Shown: positions 44,843 to 53,667 of the stretch, one piece after another
Numbering within the stretch: the first letter of the stretch is position 1
How the letters are laid out: each line of letters starts with the position of its first letter
From: JAWKWH01 sp965204295
GTDB lineage: Bacteria; Pseudomonadota; Alphaproteobacteria; Rhizobiales; Rhizobiaceae
DNA: 64,000 nucleotides
Direction: 5' to 3'
Assembly (NCBI GenBank): GCA_965204295.1
Contig: OZ241973.1
Span: forward strand, 3,348,001-3,412,000
The notes under the pieces: model-generated
The model's input: only the letters and a program-made list of their open reading frames with translations
The model's database searches: none
What the model was told of the DNA's origin: nothing
Program-made: the position numbers and the translations under genes

Positions 44843-45769
44843 ATGCCGCTTCGTATCGTCTTCATGGGTACGCCCGATTTCGCCACGAAAACGCTGCGGG
44901 CCGTTTACGAGGCCGGTCACGATATCGCGGCCGTCTATTCACAACCGCCCCGTCCCGCCGGACGCCGTGGCCTGGAGCTGAAAAAGTCTCCGGTTCAACG
45001 ACTTGCCGAGAGAATCGGAATTGAAGTCAGAATGCCGGGTTCGCTGAAAAACGAGGCTGAACAGCGGGCGTTCAAGGCTTTGAATGCCGATGCGTCCGTG
45101 GTGGTCGCCTACGGGCTTTTGCTGCCCGGGGCCATTCTCGAAGGCGCTGGACTGGGCGCGTTCAACGGACATGCTTCCGCGCTTCCGCGCTGGCGCGGCG
45201 CGGCGCCGATCCAACGGGCGATCATGGCCGGCGATACCGAAACCGCGATTCAGGTCATGAAAATGGACAAGGGGCTGGATACCGGTCCGGTAGCGCTGTC
45301 GCATGGCGTTTCCATCGGCCCGAACGAAACTGCCGGTGAATTGCATGACCGGCTGGCTGAAGACGGAGCCGCTCTCATGGTCAAGGCGCTGAGCCTGCTG
45401 GAATCGAACGACCTTCCCCTGACGCCCCAAACGAACGACGGCGCGACCTACGCCGGAAAGATCGACAAGTCCGAGACCCGCATCGACTGGACCGGATCCG
45501 CCGCCGATGTGCACAACCGCATTCGCGGCCTGTCTCCGTTTCCCGGAGCATGGTGCGAGATGGAGATCGGCGACCGCATGGAGCGGGTCAAAATCCTGCG
45601 ATCATCCATGGCCGGCGCCGGCGGCGCGCCCGGCGAACTTGTCGGCGGCGGCCTGACGATCGCGTGCGGTTCCGGCGCCGTGCGCCTGACCGAATTGCAA
45701 AAAGCAGGCGGAAAGGTGCTTGACGCGGAGCATTTCCTGAGCGGCGCGATTGCATCGAAAGTCGTCTGA
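44843..45769 (+). CDS. fmt: Methionyl-tRNA formyltransferase
   Basis: A 308-residue enzyme formylating initiator Met-tRNA. MPLRIVFMGTPDFA begins the protein; GHASALPRWRGAAPIQRAI is the formyl-donor and catalytic region, with MKMDKGLDTGP following. The usual asparagine-histidine pair is retained as NGHAS. The C-terminal tRNA-binding OB fold is complete. It is three bases from truA. Confidence 0.95.
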   Translation: MPLRIVFMGTPDFATKTLRAVYEAGHDIAAVYSQPPRPAGRRGLELKKSPVQRLAERIGIEVRMPGSLKNEAEQRAFKALNADASVVVAYGLLLPGAILEGAGLGAFNGHASALPRWRGAAPIQRAIMAGDTETAIQVMKMDKGLDTGPVALSHGVSIGPNETAGELHDRLAEDGAALMVKALSLLESNDLPLTPQTNDGATYAGKIDKSETRIDWTGSAADVHNRIRGLSPFPGAWCEMEIGDRMERVKILRSSMAGAGGAPGELVGGGLTIACGSGAVRLTELQKAGGKVLDAEHFLSGAIASKVV

Positions 45770-45772
45770 CCC

Positions 45773-46531
45773 GTGCCGCGTTATCGCATCACGATTGAAT
45801 ATGACGGCACGGCCTATGCGGGCTGGCAGTTGCAATCGGGTCAGCACAGCGTTCAGGCGGCTATCGAGGCCGCGATAAGGGCCTTTTGCGGAGAAGATGT
45901 CCGCCCCGGCGTAGCCGGTCGAACCGACGCCGGCGTACATGCAACCGGTCAGGTCGCTCATTTCGATCTGTCACGCGATTGGCCCGCCGGCACGGTCGCC
46001 AACGCCATCAACGCCAAACTGAGGCAGACCGGGGAAACGGTTACGGTTCTGGCCGCGGAGAAGGTCGCCGACGATTTCGATGCACGTTTTTCCGCGCTCG
46101 GCAGACATTATCTTTATCGCATCGTAAACCGGCCCCCGCCGCTGGCGATCGAGCGCAACCGGGCCTGGTGGGTCAAACATCCGCTGAATGCGCAACGGAT
46201 GCGGCAGGCCGCGAACCGGTTGCTCGGCACTCATGACTTCACCACCTTCCGTTCAGCGCATTGCCAGGCAAAAAGCCCGATCAAGACGCTCGACCGGCTG
46301 GATGTGGCCCGCGACGGCGACGTGATCGAAATTCGAGCCTCGGCCCGATCGTTCCTTCACAATCAGGTCCGCTCGCTTGCCGGCACGCTGAAAATGGCCG
46401 GAGAAGGCGCATGGACGCCCGACAGGGTCGAAGCCGCACTCGATGCCCGGGACCGAAAGGCCTGCGGACCTGTCGCGCCGCCCTGCGGACTTTACCTAGA
46501 CAAGGTCGATTACGCGCAACCGCGCGGTTGA
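45773..46531 (+). CDS. truA: tRNA pseudouridine synthase A (positions 38-40)
   Basis: A 252-residue enzyme modifying uridines in the anticodon arm. The catalytic aspartate is in AGRTDAGVHA; YDGTAYAGWQ begins the protein and ASARSFLHNQVRSLAGTL is the late conserved region. GTG start at 45773. It forms an operon with fmt. Confidence 0.95.
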   Translation: MPRYRITIEYDGTAYAGWQLQSGQHSVQAAIEAAIRAFCGEDVRPGVAGRTDAGVHATGQVAHFDLSRDWPAGTVANAINAKLRQTGETVTVLAAEKVADDFDARFSALGRHYLYRIVNRPPPLAIERNRAWWVKHPLNAQRMRQAANRLLGTHDFTTFRSAHCQAKSPIKTLDRLDVARDGDVIEIRASARSFLHNQVRSLAGTLKMAGEGAWTPDRVEAALDARDRKACGPVAPPCGLYLDKVDYAQPRG

Positions 46532-46536
46532 GCAGG

Positions 46537-47160
46537 TTATCCTTGTCCCGGCATATCCGGCAGCACGCCGAGCAGGCTTTGCGTCGTGTAAAGGACAAAG
46601 ATCGCGGCAAACAACATGCCGAAGAACAATAGCGACGCGGCTCCGCTTCCCTTCCGCAGAGCCGAATTGGTCAGCCTCCAGGTCAGCACCGATGCGACCG
46701 CGAACAAGGCGACCGCGACAAGACCGATCGAAGCGTCGCCGCGAAAGCCGGCAAGCTCCAGCAGCGAGGGCGGCAGCATCAGCCAGACGGCGATGACCGA
46801 GCCCCAGTTGCTTGCGATGACGTAGTGTACGAACCGGTCGCCCATTCCGGCCGGTCCCGCGACCGCGGCCAGCCCGACGACCGGCGCGAGCCACGCGGCG
46901 ATGTCAGCGACAGCCAATCGGAAAACTATGCCGCCCCTAACCGCCAGATCGTCGCCGGCCAGCGCGATTTCGTTGGCGTAGTTCACCCAGCCGACACACA
47001 GCACCGGAGCCGCCAGAGCCATGGCGAAAAAAGAATTCCAGAACCCGTCGATGGAAATGTCCAGCAAATCCAGGCCGTCTTCCCGACCGCGCATCATCCG
47101 CCACACGCCGGTCAGATATCGCTGTATGTCGTCGGTCGGCGGCATCGGAACGTCCGTCAA
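46537..47160 (-). CDS. Multi-pass membrane protein of unknown function
   Basis: A 207-residue protein with an N-terminal soluble stretch (YLTGVWRMMRGREDGLDLLDIS) and about five hydrophobic helices. Alphaproteobacteria have similar proteins next to dapE, but I know of no function. A TTG start shares the TTGA with the dapE stop, so the two genes are coupled. The end is convergent with truA. Confidence 0.7.
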   Translation of the reverse strand: MTDVPMPPTDDIQRYLTGVWRMMRGREDGLDLLDISIDGFWNSFFAMALAAPVLCVGWVNYANEIALAGDDLAVRGGIVFRLAVADIAAWLAPVVGLAAVAGPAGMGDRFVHYVIASNWGSVIAVWLMLPPSLLELAGFRGDASIGLVAVALFAVASVLTWRLTNSALRKGSGAASLLFFGMLFAAIFVLYTTQSLLGVLPDMPGQG

Positions 47161-48356
47161 TCCCCTGCGGCGGCGAACCAGTCCGCGATGAAACGCTCAT
47201 AGATCGCGGTCAGCATTTCCAAGTCGCCCAGCGCCACGCATTCGTCGATCATGTGCATGGTCCGGCCGACGAGACCGAACTCGACAACCGGACAGTAATC
47301 CTTGATGAACCGCGCATCGGAAGTGCCTCCCGATGTCGACAGTTCCGGTCTGAGACCGGTCACCGTCTCCACAGACGACGCCAGCGTTCCGGTCAGCCGA
47401 TCGTCGCGGGTCAGAAACACCGGGCTCAGCCGGTCGCGCCACTCAAGTGAAAACTCCACCTCGCCCATCTTGCCGGGCCTGAGTTTCTTGTGCTTTGAGG
47501 CGCGCTCCAGTCTGTTTTCGATTTCGGCCTTCACAGTCTCGGGCGTCCACAAATCGTTAAACCTGACGTTGAAAGCCGACGACGCCGACGACGGTATGAC
47601 ATTCGGCGCCGGATTGCCGGTATCAATGGACGTGATTTCGAGATTCGACGGCTGGAACTCCTCGGTGCCCCCGTCGATGCCCGGATAGATCAGGCTTTCA
47701 ACCAGCGGCAGCAATCCCCTGATCGGATTGTCGGCCAGATGCGGATAGGCTACATGGCCCTGCCTGCCGCGAACGGTTATCGTGCCGGAAACCGAACCGC
47801 GCCGGCCGATCTTGATCGTGTCGCCAAGCCGTTCCGGATTTGTGGGCTCGCCAACGATCGCCGCATCCCAAGTTTCGCCCCTATCCGCAGCCCATTCGAG
47901 CAGTTTAACCGTGCCATTGATCGCCGGTCCTTCCTCATCGCCCGTGATCAGCAGCGATACCGAACCCGGTGGCGGCCCCTTCTTGACGACATGCCGGGCA
48001 ATCGCCGCGACAAAACACGCGATTCCGCCCTTCATGTCGACCGCGCCCCTGCCATAAAGCGCGCCGTCGACGATTTGCGCCTCAAACGGCGGACGTGTCC
48101 ACGCCTCCTCGTCACCGGGCGGCACTACATCCGTATGCCCGGCGAACATCAGGTGCGGTCCGCTGTTCCCGATCCGCGCATGGAGATTTTCCACATCCGG
48201 CGTACCCTCTTCCTCAAAGACCGGACGCCCGGTTTCGAATCCTAAGGGCGCGATCATCGTTTCCAGCGCGCCAAGCGCACCCGCCTCGCGCGGCGTCACC
48301 GACGGGCAGCGCAACAGTTCGGCCAGATTGGCGATCGGATCGGTAGCCAAGCTCAT
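47157..48356 (-). CDS. dapE: Succinyl-diaminopimelate desuccinylase
   Basis: A 399-residue dinuclear zinc hydrolase of the lysine/peptidoglycan (DAP) pathway. AGHTDVVPPGDEEAW, GRGAVDMKGG and TGDEEGPAINGT hold metal and catalytic residues; STSGGTSDARF and the final HMIDECV hold the remaining ligands. Length is near the usual 375-400. It is divergent from argB. Confidence 0.95.
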   Translation of the reverse strand: MSLATDPIANLAELLRCPSVTPREAGALGALETMIAPLGFETGRPVFEEEGTPDVENLHARIGNSGPHLMFAGHTDVVPPGDEEAWTRPPFEAQIVDGALYGRGAVDMKGGIACFVAAIARHVVKKGPPPGSVSLLITGDEEGPAINGTVKLLEWAADRGETWDAAIVGEPTNPERLGDTIKIGRRGSVSGTITVRGRQGHVAYPHLADNPIRGLLPLVESLIYPGIDGGTEEFQPSNLEITSIDTGNPAPNVIPSSASSAFNVRFNDLWTPETVKAEIENRLERASKHKKLRPGKMGEVEFSLEWRDRLSPVFLTRDDRLTGTLASSVETVTGLRPELSTSGGTSDARFIKDYCPVVEFGLVGRTMHMIDECVALGDLEMLTAIYERFIADWFAAAGD

Positions 48357-48482
48357 GGAACGAGCATCTAACCCAAGGGTGCGGGCTGGTAAACACTTCC
48401 CTCGCCATTCGCCATCGGCCGCAATTGCGGAGAACGGCAATAGCCGATAGAACGCACCGGATTTTCGCGACAGGAAAATGAC

Positions 48483-49382
48483 ATGGCCGCCATCACAACC
48501 GCTGAGACCGCCGGGGATCAGGCCCGCCTGCTGTCGGCCGCCCTGCCTTATATGCAGCGCTATGAAAACAAGACGGTCGTCGTGAAATATGGCGGCCACG
48601 CCATGGGCGACGTCGAACTCGGCAAGGCCTTCGCGCGCGACATCGCGCTGTTGAAACAATCCGGCGTCAATCCGATCGTCGTTCACGGCGGCGGTCCCCA
48701 GATCGGGGCGATGCTCACCAAAATGGGCATTGAAACGAAATTCGAGGGCGGTCTGCGCGTCACCGATGAAAAAACCGTCAAAATCGTCGAAATGGTGCTC
48801 GCCGGATCGATCAACAAGGAAATCGTCGCGCTGATCAATGCCGAAGGCGAATGGGCGATCGGCCTTTGCGGCAAGGACGGCAACATGGTCTTCGCGGAAA
48901 AAGCGCGCAAGACCTTTAAAGATCCCGATTCCAACATCGAGCGCATTCTCGATCTCGGCTTTGTCGGCGAACCCGCGGAAGTTGATCGCACGCTTCTTGA
49001 CTTTCTCGCCCGCTCCGAGATGATCCCGGTAATCGCCCCGGTGGCGCCCGACCGCGACGGCCATACCTACAACATCAACGCCGACACGTTTTCAGGCGCG
49101 ATCGCCGGCGCGTTGAAGGCAACCCGTCTCCTGTTTCTGACCGACGTTCCCGGCGTGCTCGGCAAGAACGGAAAACCGATCGGCGAGTTGTCGGTTCCCG
49201 ACGCCCGCGCGCTCATCGCCGACGGGACGATCTCCGGCGGCATGATTCCAAAAGTTGAAACGTGCATCGACGCCATCAATCGCGGTGTGGGAGGAGTTGT
49301 CGTTCTGAACGGCAGGACGCCGCATGCGGTGTTGCTGGAATTGTTCACCGAGCACGGCGCCGGCACGCTTATCGCGCCATAA
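48483..49382 (+). CDS. argB: Acetylglutamate kinase
   Basis: A 299-residue second enzyme of arginine synthesis. VVVKYGGHAMGD, VVHGGGPQIGAMLTKMGI and NINADTFSGAIAGAL are signatures, and SGGMIPKVETCIDAINRGV is the late substrate-binding stretch. Its N-terminal extension is the type linked with arginine feedback inhibition. AGGA precedes the ATG. Confidence 0.96.
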   Translation: MAAITTAETAGDQARLLSAALPYMQRYENKTVVVKYGGHAMGDVELGKAFARDIALLKQSGVNPIVVHGGGPQIGAMLTKMGIETKFEGGLRVTDEKTVKIVEMVLAGSINKEIVALINAEGEWAIGLCGKDGNMVFAEKARKTFKDPDSNIERILDLGFVGEPAEVDRTLLDFLARSEMIPVIAPVAPDRDGHTYNINADTFSGAIAGALKATRLLFLTDVPGVLGKNGKPIGELSVPDARALIADGTISGGMIPKVETCIDAINRGVGGVVVLNGRTPHAVLLELFTEHGAGTLIAP

Positions 49383-49430
49383 AATCCGCCCTTCGAACAC
49401 AATTCCCTTGCCGTCTCGAATCAGGGCCAT

Positions 49431-50336
49431 CTACGCCGCCAGCAGAAGCACCAGTATGCCCGCGACAATCAGCACGCATCCGGCGATTTCCAACCGGTTG
49501 ACCGTTTCCTTGAAGATGAGCACCGACGAAGCGAAGGTGAATATCATTTCGACCTGCGCCAGCGCCTTCACGACGGCGGCCTGTTGCAGCGTCATCGCCA
49601 TGAACCAGCCGAACGAAGCCGACGCGCCAGCGATTCCGACGACCAGTCCCGGCTTCCAGGCCTTGATGATCCCGCCGATTTCGTCCGGGTCTCTGGCGGC
49701 AATCCAGGCAAGCATGACTACCGTCTGAAATACAATCACCACCGCCAGCGTCACCGCGGCCTGCATCATGAAATTCGGCCCGCCAAGCGCCAGCGAAGCC
49801 GCCCGGTAGGCGACCGCGGCAACACCGAACAACGCGCCGGAAGCCAGACCGATCAAGGCCGTCCGGCTGAATACCGAGACGACCAGTGACGCCGCGCTGA
49901 CGGTCGTTCGCGCCACCGAAATCAGCATGACCCCGATGACGCTGACGGCAATCGCCGCCAATGCGCCTGCGGACGCCTTCTCGGACAGGAAAATGAGCCC
50001 GAAAACAGCCGCTTGCGCCGGTTCGGTGCGCGAATAGGCCGTGCCGACTGCGAAATTGCGGAACGAGAACAGGTAAACGAGCAGGAACGTCGCGGCGATT
50101 TGCATCACCCCGCCGACAAGCGCCCACGCGAAAAATGCGAAATTGAGTGCCGGAAGCGGGTAACCGGCCGCGTAGCGCAATGCCAGCACGAACAGAATCG
50201 CTGGCGGAACACCGTAGCCGAAGCGTACGAAGGTCGCCCCGGTCGTTCCCAATAAACCCTTCAGATGTTTCTGCATCGCTGATCTGACGTTCTGCAAAAA
50301 TGCCGCGACGACAGTAATGGGAATCCAGAGTTCCAT
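49431..50336 (-). CDS. EamA/DMT-superfamily transporter
   Basis: A 301-residue inner-membrane protein with about ten hydrophobic helices arranged as two repeats. SRTEPAQAAVFGLIFLSEKAS and LAQVEMIFTFASSVLIFKETVNRLEIAGCVLIVAGI are the two matching ends of EamA repeats. Substrate unknown; family members export amino acids or metabolites. Confidence 0.85.
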   Translation of the reverse strand: MELWIPITVVAAFLQNVRSAMQKHLKGLLGTTGATFVRFGYGVPPAILFVLALRYAAGYPLPALNFAFFAWALVGGVMQIAATFLLVYLFSFRNFAVGTAYSRTEPAQAAVFGLIFLSEKASAGALAAIAVSVIGVMLISVARTTVSAASLVVSVFSRTALIGLASGALFGVAAVAYRAASLALGGPNFMMQAAVTLAVVIVFQTVVMLAWIAARDPDEIGGIIKAWKPGLVVGIAGASASFGWFMAMTLQQAAVVKALAQVEMIFTFASSVLIFKETVNRLEIAGCVLIVAGILVLLLAA

Positions 50337-50477
50337 TGAGAATGCCGATCAGGATGGCCGATAGAAACGGATTGGGGACAAGGCCTTCTAAACGGAAAAC
50401 CGTCTCCCGTACAGCAACGGAAGGGTGTCGGCGCGGCGCTTCAACCGGTGGCCAGCTGTTGTGGAAAGGCCCCTCCC

Positions 50478-50505
50478 TTGACGGTCCGGGTTGGGGCCAT
50501 ATAAT
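50478..50505 (+). promoter_or_regulatory. Strong sigma-70-type promoter of Hint module B
   Basis: TTGACG at 50478-50483 and TATAAT at 50500-50505 with a 16-bp spacer. As in module A, the predicted transcription start is the first base of the repeat array (50512). Homology to module A begins at this promoter (CCCTTGACGG), and sequence further upstream is unrelated. Confidence 0.8.
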
Positions 50506-50511
50506 GGAATC

Positions 50512-50838
50512 AAGCGGTGCGTCGCCTCAAGCGGTGCGTCGCCTCAAGCGGTGCGTCGCCTCAAGCGGTGCGTCGCCTCAAGCGGTGCGTCGCCTCAAGC
50601 GGTGCGTCGCCTCAAGCGGTGCGTCGCCTCAAGCGGTGCGTCGCCTCAAGCGGTGCGTCGCCTCAAGCGGTGCGTCGCCTCAAGCGGTGCGTCGCCTCAA
50701 GCGGTGCGTCGCCTCAAGCGGTGCGTCGCCTCAAGCGGTGCGTCGCCTCAAGCGGTGCGTCGCCTCAAGCGGTGCGTCGCCATTCAAGCGGTGCGTCGCC
50801 ATTCAAGCGGTGCGTCGCCATTCAAGCGGTGCGTCGCC
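50512..50838 (+). repeat. Array of 17/19-bp direct repeats, transcribed leader of Hint module B
   Basis: Nineteen copies of the same 15-base core found in module A. Sixteen start 17 bp apart (50512 to 50767, linker TC) and the last three follow at 19-bp spacing (50786, 50805, 50824, linker ATTC). Units are identical within the array. The linker differs from module A (AC), so each array was homogenised on its own. The complementary sequence GACGCACC is at 50849-50856. Confidence 0.95.
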
Positions 50839-50840
50839 AT

Positions 50841-50921
50841 TGAAGTATGACGCACCCGTTTCCTTATCGGTGGCATGGGTGTGAAGACAGGCTGTCGGGC
50901 AACCGGCATCTGACCGGAACG
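50841..50921 (+). promoter_or_regulatory. 81-bp leader block identical to that of module A
   Basis: Identical to 10461-10541 at every base. It contains the single anti-repeat, the competing CACCC/GGGTG pair and the 14-codon open frame (50840-50884, here with a TTG start). Sequence after it, up to the gene start, is similar but diverged. Confidence 0.6.
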
Positions 50922-50974
50922 CTTGCCTGCGGATTTCCGCCGGTGCGTTCCCCGGACCGGAAAGGATAATGCCC

Positions 50975-51925
50975 GTGGTTGCGTTCACTCATTTCATCAA
51001 TTTTGGGCCCCTCCAATTTGGAACGTTCCCCGATCCTGGCGGGACCCTCTCGTGGACCGGCGGTCTCGATATACCATCACCACTCGAGGTCGATTCCGGC
51101 TCCGATGGACTCCTGAGCATCGGCGGCGAGGACTTCATCGGCAGCCCCCTCAACCCCTATTCGGGGTACACGGTCGAGTTCAATGGCGAAACCTACGCCA
51201 TTTTCAGCGCCAGCAACGGCACCCTTATTATCCCCTATAACAAGGATGTGTTTGACATCGCGCCCTTGGCGACAGGGTCCAACACGGCGACGTACATGCC
51301 CACCAACGCCATGGTCTTCAACTGCTTCGCCACCGGAACGACGATTTTGACGCCCGACGGCGAGCGGGCCATCGAGACGCTTGGGCCCGGCGACCGGGTC
51401 GTGACCCATGACAGCAGGTCGACGCCGGCGATCTGGGTGGCGAGGCAGACCGTCGCCAACCCGCGCGGCGTCGAACTCGGACGCAGCCCCGTGCGCATCG
51501 ACGCCGGCGCCCTCGGCCCGGGCCTGCCCAACAGACCGCTGACCGTGACCGCCGATCACGCCCTGCTGTTCGGCGACATGCTGGTCAACGCCGGCACGCT
51601 GGCGGAGGAGGGAACTCCGATCCGCTTCGTGCCGCTTTCGGAGATGCCGACGAAATTCGTCTGGTGGCATGTGGAGCTTGAGAACCACGAGGTCGTTCTG
51701 GCCAACGGCGGCGTTCCCGCGGAAAGCTTTATCGATTATGTCGGCCGGTCCGGTTTCGACAATTACGACGAATATCTCGACCTCGCCGGGGCCGACCGTC
51801 TGATACCGGAAATGCCGTTCGCGCGCATATCGGCGCGGCGTCTGTTGCCGGCGAACGGGTTGCGGGGATTGCCGGCCATCGCCCGGCGGCCTCTTATCGC
51901 CGCCCCCCGGAAAACCGCCGCCTGA
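50975..51925 (+). CDS. Hint (hedgehog/intein) domain protein, module B
   Basis: A 316-residue paralogue of the module A protein. The Hint fold begins at Cys117 in NCFATGT, with block-B T192-A-D-H195. The C-terminal part (PAESFIDYVGRSGFDNYDEYLDLAGADRLI) is nearly the same as in A, while the first 110 residues share only scattered motifs (LSWTG, GETYAIFS, IPY). The GTG at 50975 aligns with the module A start and has AGGA eight bases upstream; an ATG at 50969 is too close to that site. It is likely to release its N-terminal part autocatalytically; function unknown. Confidence 0.85.
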   Translation: MVAFTHFINFGPLQFGTFPDPGGTLSWTGGLDIPSPLEVDSGSDGLLSIGGEDFIGSPLNPYSGYTVEFNGETYAIFSASNGTLIIPYNKDVFDIAPLATGSNTATYMPTNAMVFNCFATGTTILTPDGERAIETLGPGDRVVTHDSRSTPAIWVARQTVANPRGVELGRSPVRIDAGALGPGLPNRPLTVTADHALLFGDMLVNAGTLAEEGTPIRFVPLSEMPTKFVWWHVELENHEVVLANGGVPAESFIDYVGRSGFDNYDEYLDLAGADRLIPEMPFARISARRLLPANGLRGLPAIARRPLIAAPRKTAA

Positions 51926-52035
51926 GGCAACACAAGCATGGCGGCGCGCGGACAGAATCGCGCCGCCGCGCGGAACATTGTTGCCGTCATCTTTCCCGCC
52001 GAAAATTCTCAATCACCGGTCGAAAACGATTGATC

Positions 52036-53505
52036 CTATTGCGCGGCGGCGAATACCGCGTCGCAATCGACCGTCAGTTCCAGCGTGTCCGCGATTGAAT
52101 CGAGCGCCGCTTCGACGCCTTCCCGATACTTGACGAATGGCCCCGCCGCTCCGAGGTTTTCGAGAAAACGGCGACGAAACCCGTCGGCGGCGAACAATCC
52201 GTGCAGATAGGTGCCGAAAACCTTTCCGTCAGCCGAAACGGCGCCGTCGGCGCGGTCAGGCATTTCGACAACCGGCCGCTGGCAATCGGGGCCTTCGGTG
52301 TGACCGAGATGAATTTCATATCCTTCGACCGGAACCCCGAACATCGCCGAGCGCGCGGCCGTGGCGCGAACCGTCTTTCGCGGTTGCATGACGGTTACGA
52401 CATCCAGCAGCCCAAGGCCCTCGGCTTCGCGTTCGCCGCTCTCTATGCCGCGCGGGTCCAGCACCTTCCCGCCAAGCATCTGATACCCGCCGCACAGACC
52501 GGCAATATGACCTCCCCGCGCGCGGTGACGCCTCAGATCGTCTTCCCACCCGTTATCGCGAAAGCTCCTCAAGTCGCCGATGGTCGACTTCGAGCCCGGG
52601 AGAACGACGAGTTCGGTATCCGACGGTATGCGCTCGCCGGCCCTCACGAACCGGAGATTGACGCCAGGTTCGGCCCGCAACGGGTCGAGATCGTCGAAAT
52701 TGGCGATCCGGGAAAGCACCGGCACCGCGATTTTCACGCCGCCGCCCGCGCGGCCGGCCCGACGTTCCAGCGCGACCGAATCCTCCGGCGGCAGTTTGCG
52801 CGCATCCGCAAGGTAGGGAACAACGCCGAAGGATCGCCACCCCGTATGGGCGGTAATCGCCGCCAGACCGCCTTCGAGCAGGGAGACGTCGCCGCGAAAT
52901 TTGTTGATCAGATATCCGCGGATGCGCATCCGGTCGTCATCGGGCAGAACGGCATGCGTTCCCACAAGCGAGGCGATGACCCCCCCCCGGTCGATATCGC
53001 CGACGAGCGCCACAGGCACATTCGCCGCCGCCGCAAAGCCCATATTGGCGATATCGCCGTTGCGAAGATTGACTTCGGCGGCCGATCCCGCGCCCTCGAC
53101 GAGCACCATATCCGCTTGCTCTCCGATCGCGCGGAAGGAATGAAGAACCGCATCCATCAGTTCCGCCTTCATGGCCTGATAGCCGCGCGCCTCGGCGGCG
53201 CCGGCCACCCTGCCCCGCACAATTATCTGCGATCCCGTATCGGATTGCGGTTTGAGCAGCACGGGGTTCATGTCGACGGTCGGCTCGACGCCACAGGCCA
53301 ACGCCTGCATCCATTGCGCCCGGCCGATCTCTCCGGCTTGGTTCGATCCCGGCACGGCGGCGACCGCCGCGTTGTTCGACATGTTCTGCGGCTTGAACGG
53401 CATGACATTGAAGCCGCGCCGGCGGGCGACGCGGCAAAACCCGGCGACCAGCAGGGTCTTGCCGACATCCGATCCGGTTCCCTGAAACATGATCGCGCGC
53501 GCCAT
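52036..53505 (-). CDS. cobQ: Cobyric acid synthase
   Basis: A 489-residue amidotransferase adding four amides to adenosyl-cobyrinic acid diamide. The N-terminal P-loop-like MFQGTGSDVGKTLL, MPFKPQNMSNNAA and VEGAGSAAEVNLR form the synthetase half; the class I glutaminase nucleophile is in GLCGGYQMLGG and its histidine in GTYLHGLF. Together with nrdJ and an MttB-like gene it points to B12 synthesis and use. Other cob genes are not nearby. Confidence 0.96.
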   Translation of the reverse strand: MARAIMFQGTGSDVGKTLLVAGFCRVARRRGFNVMPFKPQNMSNNAAVAAVPGSNQAGEIGRAQWMQALACGVEPTVDMNPVLLKPQSDTGSQIIVRGRVAGAAEARGYQAMKAELMDAVLHSFRAIGEQADMVLVEGAGSAAEVNLRNGDIANMGFAAAANVPVALVGDIDRGGVIASLVGTHAVLPDDDRMRIRGYLINKFRGDVSLLEGGLAAITAHTGWRSFGVVPYLADARKLPPEDSVALERRAGRAGGGVKIAVPVLSRIANFDDLDPLRAEPGVNLRFVRAGERIPSDTELVVLPGSKSTIGDLRSFRDNGWEDDLRRHRARGGHIAGLCGGYQMLGGKVLDPRGIESGEREAEGLGLLDVVTVMQPRKTVRATAARSAMFGVPVEGYEIHLGHTEGPDCQRPVVEMPDRADGAVSADGKVFGTYLHGLFAADGFRRRFLENLGAAGPFVKYREGVEAALDSIADTLELTVDCDAVFAAAQ

Positions 53506-53667
53506 CCGCTCCTGCTAGCACAGCGGGACAGAAACGCCAGCGCGCGATTGCGTCCGTTCAAGGGACCGGGGTCATGTTTGTCTATCGAATGAGTTTCCGT
53601 TCTCCGGCCAATCCGCTATGATCCGGTCCGGGTACCGGGCATATGCCCGGATCGGGGAGGCAGGGCC

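Noticed and set aside
46261..46632. Plus-strand open frame at the end of truA
   Set aside because: Out-of-frame shadow of truA and the antisense of the membrane-protein gene; low-complexity Arg-rich composition.
50512..50838. Plasmid-type iteron origin of replication
   Set aside because: The unit length fits iterons, but there is no replication initiator gene, no DnaA box or AT-rich opening noticed nearby, and the array is placed as a transcribed leader in both copies.
50336..50884. Open frames through repeat array B as a repeat-rich protein gene
   Set aside because: Same artefact as array A. Unit spacing changes from 17 to 19 bp, which would not be tolerated in a coding repeat.
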